A stretch of 39,984 nucleotides of DNA from a virus, in IMG/VR virus record IMGVR_UViG_3300020392_000031, positions 1 through 39,984 of that record. One strand, 5' to 3'. Under the pieces are notes generated by a model, which was not told where the DNA came from, ran no database searches, and saw only the letters and a program-made list of their open reading frames with translations. This document shows, piece by piece, positions 18,301 to 26,104 of this stretch (positions within the stretch are counted from its first letter, which is position 1; each line of letters starts with the position of its first letter). The translations under genes and the position numbers were made by a program.

Positions 18301-20172
18301 CCTGTAATTAGAGACACGGTTACTGGTAACTTTTTACATCAAGCTCCTAACGGAGATGGAGACCAGAATCAAACAACATCACAGCCAGCAATAGTGACAT
18401 TACCGTTTATAGATTGTTTTACTTTTGGTAATGGTGTAGAAAGTTTTAAAATAAAAGATGATTTAGCGGGAAGAGCTTTAGCTATGGGTCAAAGATTTTT
18501 ATCTGTATCAGAACAAGATTTTAAGGAAGCTCATAGGTTTGCTGATTTAACATATAGTGGTGTCTTTAGTAGCAATGCGGGAGTTAACAATCTTAACGAA
18601 TTTAATTTGGGATTGGCTAACTTTAAAGAATTAGAAACAAGCTTTGGTCCAATACAAAAATTATACGCCAGGGAGACAGATATACTTACACTACAAGAAG
18701 ATAAAATAAGTTATGTCTTAGCTTCTAAAAATTTAATTAGTGATGCCACAGGAGGGGGAGCCATAGTTTCTTCGCCTACTATATTGGGTACACAGATTGC
18801 AAGAACAGAAGAATACGGTATAAGTTTCAATCCAGAGAGCTTTGCAGTTTATGGTGACAGTTATTATTTTACTGATGTAAAACGAGTTGCTGTAATTAGA
18901 TTAGTAGGCAACAGCCAAAACGACCAATTAGAAGTAATCTCTGATAAAGGTATGCGTTCATGGTTTAGAGATAACTTTCAATTAGCCTTGGGAACACAAA
19001 AATTAGGAGGGTACGACCCTTACATGGATGAGTTTGTCCTGTCTACTAATGACAAGGAAGTTCCTGTACCAGTTGTTGTATACGAATGTAACTCTGAGTT
19101 TCAAGCTAATTCTGCTTCCGTAGAAACTTATACTATAGAATTTGGAACTATAATAGGAGCAATAGAAGTTGACTATACTGTAGTTGGTTCTGCTACTTTT
19201 GAAATAAATTGGAATAGTAATACTGTTACCTCTGGAGTTGAAACAGACACAAGTGGAACTATAACAATAAACAAAACCACTAACACACCTACCACAGCTA
19301 TAGTTACTGTAACTCCAAGCGGTGGAAGTGCAAGCTGGACTGTACAGCCTAAATGTATTGACCCTATAAATATAACGGTATTTAAGTGTGTTATAAATTC
19401 TAATATAGATAGTGGTGATTTAATTCATGTAGAGTATGGTTGGTCTGATAGCCAAACTATTAGCCCCATAGATACTGACCAGGTTACTTTAGGTTCTAAC
19501 CCACAGGTTTTCAGTTATTTCCAAAGTCAAACAGGTGTGCGTTCTGTAGGTGTTTATCCTTATGATGGAGCAAGTTTAAACATGAGGATAAATAAATTGG
19601 CTACTGATAATTATGATTTTAAATTTCCAAATGATAATTTTAAATTTTTATCAACCAACACTCTGTTTGCTAACACAGTTTCTGATGTTAGTACTTTATT
19701 AGGATTAGCTTCAACCATACCAAATAGTTTTGTTTCTAATCCTACTGGAACTAATATTAGAGAAGCTACTGTAACTCCTTCAACTAACCCTGCATTTACA
19801 TTACCTACAAATCAACAGTACTTATATTTAATTTACGATTTTAGATTTACAGCAGCACAAAACTTATGTTATTCAGATACATCAGCTCAAGAGGCTTGCT
19901 GTGATTGTGTAATACCTTGTAACTCATTTCAATCAAGCACGGTACAGTTGTCATCACAAGTTGCTTGTAATCAACCATTGAGTCAGACTTTTTATTATGC
20001 AGGTACAGGAGGGTTAGCGTTGTATGATTTAGTATATAGTGACCCACAGTGTGCTGGTAATGCACCAGGGCAAGGTATAAATAATCTGCCAGCAGGTTAT
20101 TATAAGATAACAGGAAATGAGTATATTAGAGTCAATAATTTAGGAATGGTAATAGAAAAAGCAAGTTGTTAA
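15361..20172 (+). CDS. Tail nozzle / tubular protein (T7 gp12-like) with extra C-terminal modules
   Basis: A 1603-residue protein. It opens with TNFIKGRMNKSVDERLLPPG, then EYVDAVNVRLG and AVENSRGNT. This is the pattern of nozzle proteins such as T7 gp12 and the 'stabilisation' proteins of crAss-like phages, in which a G-x-D-x-x-P-P-G-x-Y turn starts a beta-propeller. Typical members are about 800-1000 residues; this one has several hundred more. The propeller-like part seems to extend to ~1250, with a conserved YGISFNPESFAVYGDSYYF near 1150. The rest is Thr/Ser-rich beta with Cys clusters (ACCDCVIPC) and ends in a ~65-residue module from SQTFYYAGTGG to a final Cys. It would form the tail exit tube and, through its end, a surface structure. 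Confidence 0.8.
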   Translation: MPIVTTNFIKGRMNKSVDERLLPPGEYVDAVNVRLGSTETTEVGAVENSRGNTRLTTLSFRGVELSSKATCIGAYQDSANETLYWFVHDPEYNDGGKLRKLDLILSYNTNANTLRYHVITFNVLNFDPQFLMTAVEKIEDLLFFSDNLNPPRKINITHSYDFPIGNVDQIVDEDINVIVKPPGYEFEPGVTPTADIPLPAPTFVGLNLPGSENYIEDRFLSFAYRYRYENNEYSATSLFSNPAFSTNAFKFSVKNYNNEGMTNRFNAVDISFSTGSERVKEVDLLFKDSGTNNIFVIERFNKLEQGWADNSIHTFQFNNSKIYSVLGSDELGRLYDNVPIKARALTIMGNRLIYGNYVDGFNITNENNQQIAINYSTELVTKNVDFEELDTATIANGDNYTIDPNQTVAASNAVAQIDLTQIATKLKKNSVLNISILLEHSNLSGTTGEQCFQDNINFSQGVINFDVSITLQQDYANVYDFSQSADFRNGIGTQLGVNFQPMANASQGGSLTDKFNNDLAIPSITCTFTKVISGIDSSTDQQGFRITATPGSNVIGLQTIAMKFNSAAGAPNPNPTDLYEYFRIVSADVAFSSASFTGSLHSNRDFATGIVYLDEYGRASTVLTSNFNTISIPTANSITLNSIKATVQNFAPSWAQRYKFVVKPSKGNYETIFSNFYYTVQTSQVTYFKLEGDNQNKVKTGDTLIVKTDVGGPITEVVKAKVLNVEAQARNFLDDDQGLGANTFQLPGLYMEIKPSGFSVNIPDDAVIDAGEEKTTGTGNDGTCKHGIRYPLFTTDSGGVTENYSIPAGSAIDINIRINRNERGSRCEGYEWKWRQTLFSSADYPDFRRWWIGDQVNPANASPGEIQSSGTIDVVNKSAVGSFSVGVPGVTCTDNSGANMSNNTIFFQFVQDVVGDPASKLGLVVKTKKQGCSGFQPFSRRRNVNVRCEIVVTRANSMIVFETEPVDSSPDIFFDASDSYPVIRDTVTGNFLHQAPNGDGDQNQTTSQPAIVTLPFIDCFTFGNGVESFKIKDDLAGRALAMGQRFLSVSEQDFKEAHRFADLTYSGVFSSNAGVNNLNEFNLGLANFKELETSFGPIQKLYARETDILTLQEDKISYVLASKNLISDATGGGAIVSSPTILGTQIARTEEYGISFNPESFAVYGDSYYFTDVKRVAVIRLVGNSQNDQLEVISDKGMRSWFRDNFQLALGTQKLGGYDPYMDEFVLSTNDKEVPVPVVVYECNSEFQANSASVETYTIEFGTIIGAIEVDYTVVGSATFEINWNSNTVTSGVETDTSGTITINKTTNTPTTAIVTVTPSGGSASWTVQPKCIDPINITVFKCVINSNIDSGDLIHVEYGWSDSQTISPIDTDQVTLGSNPQVFSYFQSQTGVRSVGVYPYDGASLNMRINKLATDNYDFKFPNDNFKFLSTNTLFANTVSDVSTLLGLASTIPNSFVSNPTGTNIREATVTPSTNPAFTLPTNQQYLYLIYDFRFTAAQNLCYSDTSAQEACCDCVIPCNSFQSSTVQLSSQVACNQPLSQTFYYAGTGGLALYDLVYSDPQCAGNAPGQGINNLPAGYYKITGNEYIRVNNLGMVIEKASC

Positions 20173-20173
20173 T

Positions 20174-21745
20174 ATGGCAGTAACGTATCAAGTATATTAT
20201 TTTGATGGATTGAATTTTTCAAACGCAACAACTGTGTTTGATGACCAAGCATTAACAGTAGTCTCAGCCGATGGGTTCTATGCTCAAAACGGTATAGTAA
20301 GACAACAATTAAATGGTGTGTTATTAAACGCACAAGCCTGCACATCTTGCGGTGCCGATTGTGGTTCTGGTATTAGTGCAAGTTTTTCTGGTAATGGATA
20401 TTTTAGTGCAGATATAAATGTTGCTAATAGCGTAGGGGCAGTTGTGATTTATTGTAAAATGAATAGCTCTGTGCCTGATGGTATACAAGCCACCTTTGAC
20501 AATGTTGTATATAACAAATTAACTTGTGAAGATAATCATAATGGAGTTACATTAATAGATTGTAACAGAAACACAAATCTTGATTATGCGGGTGTGAATA
20601 ATCAACCTGCTACTGGAACTAATTTTACAGTGGTTGGAAACGACTATGGTCCTGGTTTGTGCGGAACTTACAATAATTTAGATGAATATAATTTAGTTAA
20701 CACATCTTATGTTGCAACTGGAGGAACCAGAAATGTAACGGTAGTTAACAATATGGTAGGATGTGCAACGGATACATCAACTCCAAGCTCTCCAGTATTT
20801 ACACTTGTGGTACCAAAAACAAATATTAATTTAACAAGCGTTAACGTAGAAATATTTGCACCTATAACTGGTACGGTATTCGCCTGGGAAATATTATGTC
20901 CTACAGCTTTACCATCTTTTTTAGGTTCAAATTTGCAAGACACTAAAGATTGTATTTCACCTATAGAGGATTATTTCTTCGCAAGAAATGCAACTGGTAG
21001 TAGCCCACCATTTACAAAAGATACAAACACTACTCCTGATATAGGTAATTTTGTTTATAGTGATGACAGCGGTACAACACCTGTAAATAATACGTCTGCT
21101 TTAAGATACATAATAATTAATAATACTACTGCTCTTGGAATTAGAAACGGAGTTGTTGTAAGTTCAGAGCCATGTTCAAACACGGGTGGGTTCAAAGCAT
21201 TTAATTCTTCTTCAAATGCAGGAGTAAGTACCATTTGTGATGGAGGAACACCACCTGTTACAAGTCAAACTTTTTATCATGATGGTTCAGGAATAGGTCC
21301 TGGCAACGTATATCCAGATAATGGTGATACTGTTTATGTTGACGCCGCAGGTAATACTGTTTTAAGTCCAGGAACATATTACTTGTACACATCAGGTGGA
21401 GTAAATAATTATATGACAATAGGTATTGGCGGGTCCGCAACAACAGTTACTTGTACGCCACCAACTCAAACATTCTTTATAAGCGCACTATCTGCTACTT
21501 GTAACAATTTCTGTACATCTAACTTCCAGATAGGCGTACCGAGAGGAACTACAAACAACGCATCATTTGCTGGTGTAAGTGTTGGAGATACAATAGCAGG
21601 TTCAACTTTAACTCCTGGTTGGTATGCTTATGCAGCGTCCGTTACAAATACACAAAGCGGTACGTTTAAACAGATGCAAATAGATGGTAATAATCAAATA
21701 ACATCACTGGCTGAATGTGATGGACAACAATGTAATCCTTTATAG
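20174..21745 (+). CDS. Cys-rich modular tail protein
   Basis: A 523-residue protein starting one base after the nozzle stop. It is Asn-, Thr-, Gly- and Cys-rich and predicted all-beta. It contains at least three copies of the module seen at the end of the nozzle protein: near residues 3-58 (VTYQVYYFDG ... ACTSC), 364-430 (SQTFYHDGSG ... TVTC) and 431-518 (TQTFFISALS ... LAEC). Each begins with a Thr/Gln-x-Phe/Tyr-Tyr/Phe strand, has a Gly-x-Tyr/Trp-Tyr near its end and closes with Cys. The composition suggests an exposed tail appendage, possibly a receptor-binding or decoration protein. I know no named family for it. Confidence 0.65.
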   Translation: MAVTYQVYYFDGLNFSNATTVFDDQALTVVSADGFYAQNGIVRQQLNGVLLNAQACTSCGADCGSGISASFSGNGYFSADINVANSVGAVVIYCKMNSSVPDGIQATFDNVVYNKLTCEDNHNGVTLIDCNRNTNLDYAGVNNQPATGTNFTVVGNDYGPGLCGTYNNLDEYNLVNTSYVATGGTRNVTVVNNMVGCATDTSTPSSPVFTLVVPKTNINLTSVNVEIFAPITGTVFAWEILCPTALPSFLGSNLQDTKDCISPIEDYFFARNATGSSPPFTKDTNTTPDIGNFVYSDDSGTTPVNNTSALRYIIINNTTALGIRNGVVVSSEPCSNTGGFKAFNSSSNAGVSTICDGGTPPVTSQTFYHDGSGIGPGNVYPDNGDTVYVDAAGNTVLSPGTYYLYTSGGVNNYMTIGIGGSATTVTCTPPTQTFFISALSATCNNFCTSNFQIGVPRGTTNNASFAGVSVGDTIAGSTLTPGWYAYAASVTNTQSGTFKQMQIDGNNQITSLAECDGQQCNPL

Positions 21746-21747
21746 AT

Positions 21748-22539
21748 ATGAGTTTACAAAATTATACACTAACATATAAACCAGAAAACGATGGATGGCC
21801 TTCGTTCTATACATTCATGCCTGAATATATAATAGGAATGAATGCTTTTTTATATACATTTAATAGAGGTAATTTATTCAGACATAACACTAATAATCAA
21901 CGTAACGAATATTATAATGTACCTGGTAGCCAAGCCCCTTCTACAATTACCAGTGTGTTTAATCCAGAGCCAACCCTTTCAATTAAGTTATTTAAAACTT
22001 TATCCTTTGAGAGCAATGCTGCTTGGGACTGTACTACATTGACTACTGATTTAAGTCAAGGAGATGTAGATGAGATACATTTCGAACAGAAAGAAGGAGA
22101 GTGGTATGCCTATGTAAGACATTTAGAAGGCGTAACTAATTTTAGTTTACGTTATGCAAATGGTTTGGGAGCTGTAAGTATTCCCCCTACTGGACCAAAC
22201 ACAGCAAGAGTTGTTACGTTAGGACAGCCTATTGGAAACATAGTTAGTATTGGTGCAGTTATATATACTTTAGTTGGCGGTAATGCTCCAGTAATAGCAG
22301 GAACAATAACAGGAATTAATAGAAATGATAATACCATTACAGTAAATGAAACTATACCAGCTGGACCTCCAGCTCCTGTTGGACCAGTGAATGGAGATTT
22401 TATTTTATTTACTAATAACACTGTTGCTGAGTCATACGGAATGAGAGGATATTATATGGAATTTACTTTATCTAATAATGATACTACGCCTGTAGAGCTG
22501 TTCTCGGTAGGTAGCAGTGTGATGAAAAGTTTTCCATAG
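21748..22539 (+). CDS. Nozzle-associated structural protein
   Basis: A 263-residue protein two bases after the previous stop. Residues 8-55 (YKPENDGWPSFYTFMPEYII, then a Phe-rich strand and GNLFRHN) match a motif I associate with the distal part of nozzle or stabilisation proteins in crAss-like and marine phages: a Gly-Trp-x-Ser-Phe strand followed by Asn and a short His-containing loop. Residues ~155-222 form a Val/Thr/Gly-rich inserted beta segment (VTLGQPIGNIVSIGAVIYTL) resembling inserts in the capsid and connector proteins. It may have split off from a longer nozzle ancestor. The role is inferred. Confidence 0.6.
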   Translation: MSLQNYTLTYKPENDGWPSFYTFMPEYIIGMNAFLYTFNRGNLFRHNTNNQRNEYYNVPGSQAPSTITSVFNPEPTLSIKLFKTLSFESNAAWDCTTLTTDLSQGDVDEIHFEQKEGEWYAYVRHLEGVTNFSLRYANGLGAVSIPPTGPNTARVVTLGQPIGNIVSIGAVIYTLVGGNAPVIAGTITGINRNDNTITVNETIPAGPPAPVGPVNGDFILFTNNTVAESYGMRGYYMEFTLSNNDTTPVELFSVGSSVMKSFP

Positions 22540-22547
22540 AAATTTAT

Positions 22548-22555
22548 TATCTTTG
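22548..22555 (+). promoter_or_regulatory. Candidate promoter for the cupin and internal-protein genes
   Basis: TATCTTTG matches TAnnTTTG, 8 bases after the previous stop. It overlaps an alternative TTG start of the next gene at 22553, which favours the ATG at 22574 as the true start. No good -33 TTG is visible. Confidence 0.45.
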
Positions 22556-22573
22556 TCTGAAATAGTATACAAC

Positions 22574-23107
22574 ATGCAAGAATCTTTGGTAACTAAAGAG
22601 TATAAGCCAGAAGATATTTTAAATGCTGTTCACTATAACAAAGGTATTTTATGGGATAAGATATCTGCATTTCGTGAACAAATATCTGTTTTAGAAGGTG
22701 CAGCAACTCATGAGGTAGGAAAACCACAGGAAGAATTGATGCAGGAATATTATCCATTAAAGCATCACATGGAAGGTGGTTTATATACCAGAGAAATATT
22801 TATGCCGAAGGGACATCTGACTGTTTCGTTTATACATAAACAACAGCATCCGTCTTTTTTACTTCAGGGTAAAGTTTCTTTTTTGAATGATGAGGGTAAG
22901 GTTATTACTCTTGAAGCTCCACATACTGTGTTTACACAGGTTGGAACTCAAAGAATATTTTATATACATGAAGATACTATATGGGTGTGTGTTTACAAGA
23001 CAGATGCAAAAACAGTAGAGGAAGCAGAAAAAGAAATATATGCAAGTCATTATAAACAATTACCAAAAAAAATAATTAATAAAGCTTTAAAATTATGTCA
23101 GGAGTAA
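22574..23107 (+). CDS. Cupin-fold protein
   Basis: A 177-residue protein when started at ATG 22574; an in-frame TTG at 22553 would add 7 residues but lies within the promoter box. Residues ~65-140 have the cupin pattern: GGLYTREIFMPKG, then IHKQQHPSFLLQGKVSF (first motif with two His), then APHTVFTQVGTQRIFYIHED (second motif with His). Cupins are small beta barrels, often binding a metal through His residues, and occur in uncharacterised proteins of tail regions of many marine podoviruses. The C-terminus is Lys/Glu-rich helix. Its biochemical role is unknown; a structural barrel without catalysis is equally possible. It overlaps the next gene by 13 bases. Confidence 0.7.
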   Translation: MQESLVTKEYKPEDILNAVHYNKGILWDKISAFREQISVLEGAATHEVGKPQEELMQEYYPLKHHMEGGLYTREIFMPKGHLTVSFIHKQQHPSFLLQGKVSFLNDEGKVITLEAPHTVFTQVGTQRIFYIHEDTIWVCVYKTDAKTVEEAEKEIYASHYKQLPKKIINKALKLCQE

Positions 23108-23940
23108 TAGCAGGTATAGGATTAGCACTATCAGCAGCAGGTTCAGGAGTAAGTTTCGCACAGGCAGCAAAAGCAAGACGTGAACAAAGAACAGCCATGA
23201 ACCAACAGAAAAAACTAATGCAAAAAGCAAAAGAAAGAGCGGAGAAAAACTTTTATGAAACTCTTAACGTACCAATCGACGCATTTGAAAATCAGTACAA
23301 ACAGAATCAACAAGTAGCTGCTCAAGCTTTAGCAGCATTACAACAAGGGGATGCAAGAAATTTAGCAGCAGGTGTAGGTGGATTACAGCAAGCGGCAGCT
23401 CAAGCTAACGAAACAGTTAGAACTGGTATGCAACAAGCACTTTATGATAACGCAGCTATGAAAGCCAAAGCTAAAGATGCAATGAATCAGCAGTTAATAG
23501 AGATGGAAGTTGGAGCTGCAGCAGACCAGGCGCAAATGGCAAGAGACTACAATCAACAATATGCCCAAGGTATTCAAGGGGGTATATCTGCAGCAAGTCA
23601 AGCTGTACAACAAGCTTCTTCATTAGTTCCATTGTTTGGAACATCAAAAGCTGATAGAGCTGGACAGAAATTAGAATCAGGTTTCGGTACAAGTGAAACT
23701 TTAGGTAAGACCATAGAAGAAGGAGGAACTGGTTTAACACAAAAACAAAGAGCTGATAGATTAAGAAAACTTGAATTAACTCCAAGGGAAGTAAGACAAT
23801 TAAAAACTGGAGGTAATATTGATATAGAGAAGGCTAAAGAGTTGTTCACGGGCGATGACCCAAGATTCAAAAACTTACAAGACGGAATCGGAGATGTTAC
23901 TGATTTAGTTTCATTACAAAAATTACTATACGGATATTAA
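23095..23940 (+). CDS. Internal virion protein, gp14-like
   Basis: A 281-residue Ala/Gln-rich protein. Residues 1-25 are a hydrophobic Gly/Ala stretch (VIAGIGLALSAAGSGVSFAQ), followed by basic and helical coiled-coil segments to ~170. The C-terminal third is Lys/Leu-rich. This matches the T7 gp14 type of ejection protein, which inserts in the outer membrane to start the DNA conduit. Position just before two larger internal proteins mirrors the T7 gp14-gp15-gp16 order. Identity is by composition and order, not by clear motif. Confidence 0.65.
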   Translation: MSGVIAGIGLALSAAGSGVSFAQAAKARREQRTAMNQQKKLMQKAKERAEKNFYETLNVPIDAFENQYKQNQQVAAQALAALQQGDARNLAAGVGGLQQAAAQANETVRTGMQQALYDNAAMKAKAKDAMNQQLIEMEVGAAADQAQMARDYNQQYAQGIQGGISAASQAVQQASSLVPLFGTSKADRAGQKLESGFGTSETLGKTIEEGGTGLTQKQRADRLRKLELTPREVRQLKTGGNIDIEKAKELFTGDDPRFKNLQDGIGDVTDLVSLQKLLYGY

Positions 23941-23944
23941 TAAC

Positions 23945-26101
23945 ATGGCTGAAGAAGTAATAAACAAAGGTAATACTCAAGAACCGAAGGCAGCAAATAA
24001 ATATTCTCTTTACGCAGGTAGAGAGGAAACCGTTAATTGGGGTCAGGTTGCGGTGAATTTAACAAAGGGTTTAAACACCATCAAGCAACAGAGAGACGCT
24101 GCTAAACAAAAAATTATTGATGACACTTCTGCGGCAATGACGACGCTTAGTGAAATCGCTGATGTTCAGTCAGGTTCAATGAACACTCTACTTATAGATG
24201 GTTCAGACTTTTCTAAAAATACTTTACAAGCAAACATGGATTTAGTTAGACGTGGTCTGTTAGACCCGAAAGACTACATGTTAATTATGCAGCAGCAAAA
24301 AGATGGTTACAAATCTTTAAGTAACTATGCAAAAAATTATGATGCTAAATATCAAGAGGGAATGAAAAGAATACAAGACGGTTCTGCTTCAAACTTAGAA
24401 GAGTATTTTAGAGGCACAGGGTTTAGTTTTGGTAATGTAAAAAATAAAAAGCTTTGGACAGACCCTGCATCAGGTGAATTGTTTTTAGTTGAAATGCAGG
24501 AAGAGAATGGTAAATTTGTATTACCTGATAGAGCTAAAAATCCTGGTGCTTATCAATCACCATCATCTATGGTAAACATGATAGCGTTTCAAGAAGATTC
24601 AGCTAACTTGAGTGAAGATGTAAAAAATATGGTAACCGCTAATTTAGCAGAGGTCGTAACTTCTACTATGAGTTCATATACTGTTTTATCAGGAGGTAAA
24701 GATGTGAAGAGTATTGAAGATTTCAGACAGTTGTTCGATGATGTTGAGGGTGAAGGCTTTACTGATGCTAATGGGAATAAAATGTCTTTTGATGATTGGA
24801 TGGCTCAACAAGCTAAAGGTGTAGTTGGTAACTCAAATAAGGCTGCTGAATATTTGATGAACTCTGGTATGGGGTATTTTTTTACTGATGATGAAAACGT
24901 AGCAAAAAATAATAATCTCGCCATTTTTACAAAAGTTGATGGTGGTCCGCCGCAAGTTACTATATCAGATGAACAGATGAAGCAAGCTGAAAGTTTAGCT
25001 AAGAACGCAATTAATTCTCAGTTAGACATGGTAGTTAAAAATAACGCTGGTCTTGGTGGTCAACAGAAACAACAAGATTCTTCAGCTACTATAAATAAAG
25101 ATACTCTTGATAAGAATATAAACGGATACCTAAATGATTTAAATCGTGTATTAACAGACACAGATTTAGGGTCTGCTGAATCACAATTAAACAAACTTAT
25201 ACAAGCAAGAAACGAACAAAACATTGATAATGGTAATCCTGTTATAACTAATGTAGATATTACAGATGATATTATATTAGTAGAGTTTGATGGTAGAGAG
25301 CCTATACAAATACAGAGAAGAAGATATAATGATGATAATTCGTTAGCTGGAGAAACTACCTTACAAGAAGACATAGCTTCTCTTTATGATGTGTTAAGTC
25401 CATTTGGAGACCAAGAAGGATATGACCTTTCAACTACTGAGGTTACACAAAGAATAAAAGATAACGTAACGTTAGGTGATAGAGGTGAGAATAGAAATGT
25501 AGGATTTGAAGAAGCTCAAGAAGATGCTGTTACAGGAACTACCTCAGCAACTGTGTTTGATATAAACGGAGAGGATAAAACTCTTGCAGATTATTTTAAA
25601 AATGACGCTAATTTAGGAGACATCGTAGACGTAACAAACTTAGATAGCACCGTTCAAGATAAATTGAATACAGCCCTTAATGATTTCCTAAGTGAAAATG
25701 ATAAAAAAGTTTTTGCAGATGCGGGATTAACTAATTTACAAATTGAAGTTTACGGTACTCCAGCTAAAGCCAGAGTATCATATCAATATAAACCTACAAG
25801 AGAGGAGGCTATTGCGCTGATTAAAGCAAGAGGTATTGAAAAACCTGAAGAAGCAAGTATTGAAAAAGTTATGAATACACTTCAGACAAAAAATGAATAT
25901 CTTGGTTCAACTAAAGGCGGAACTTCAATGGCTCAATTAGCTAATCATGTTGCGGAAGCTATGAACTGGGTTAATAAATCTGCTAATAAAAGAAGAGGTA
26001 AGAAATCAGGACAAACATTTAGACCTACTTTAATGGTCTGGTTGAAAGATAACCCTGGAAAGACTGCGGCGGATTATAAAAAAGAATACAACTTGAAATA
26101 A
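23945..26101 (+). CDS. Internal virion protein, gp15-like position
   Basis: A 718-residue soluble, helical and acidic protein between the gp14-like and giant internal proteins. There is no membrane segment. Regions of alternating helix and Asn/Asp-rich linkers fit a periplasm-spanning ejection protein. The C-terminus carries a Lys-rich stretch (SANKRRGKKSGQTFRPTLMV) and ends in YKKEYNLK. I see no catalytic motif. Function is inferred from gene order and size only. Confidence 0.6.
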   Translation: MAEEVINKGNTQEPKAANKYSLYAGREETVNWGQVAVNLTKGLNTIKQQRDAAKQKIIDDTSAAMTTLSEIADVQSGSMNTLLIDGSDFSKNTLQANMDLVRRGLLDPKDYMLIMQQQKDGYKSLSNYAKNYDAKYQEGMKRIQDGSASNLEEYFRGTGFSFGNVKNKKLWTDPASGELFLVEMQEENGKFVLPDRAKNPGAYQSPSSMVNMIAFQEDSANLSEDVKNMVTANLAEVVTSTMSSYTVLSGGKDVKSIEDFRQLFDDVEGEGFTDANGNKMSFDDWMAQQAKGVVGNSNKAAEYLMNSGMGYFFTDDENVAKNNNLAIFTKVDGGPPQVTISDEQMKQAESLAKNAINSQLDMVVKNNAGLGGQQKQQDSSATINKDTLDKNINGYLNDLNRVLTDTDLGSAESQLNKLIQARNEQNIDNGNPVITNVDITDDIILVEFDGREPIQIQRRRYNDDNSLAGETTLQEDIASLYDVLSPFGDQEGYDLSTTEVTQRIKDNVTLGDRGENRNVGFEEAQEDAVTGTTSATVFDINGEDKTLADYFKNDANLGDIVDVTNLDSTVQDKLNTALNDFLSENDKKVFADAGLTNLQIEVYGTPAKARVSYQYKPTREEAIALIKARGIEKPEEASIEKVMNTLQTKNEYLGSTKGGTSMAQLANHVAEAMNWVNKSANKRRGKKSGQTFRPTLMVWLKDNPGKTAADYKKEYNLK

Positions 26102-26104
26102 GTT

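Noticed and set aside
22553-22573. TTG start extending the cupin protein by 7 residues
   Set aside because: The codon overlaps the TAnnTTTG box and would lie upstream of the predicted transcript start; ATG 22574 is preferred.
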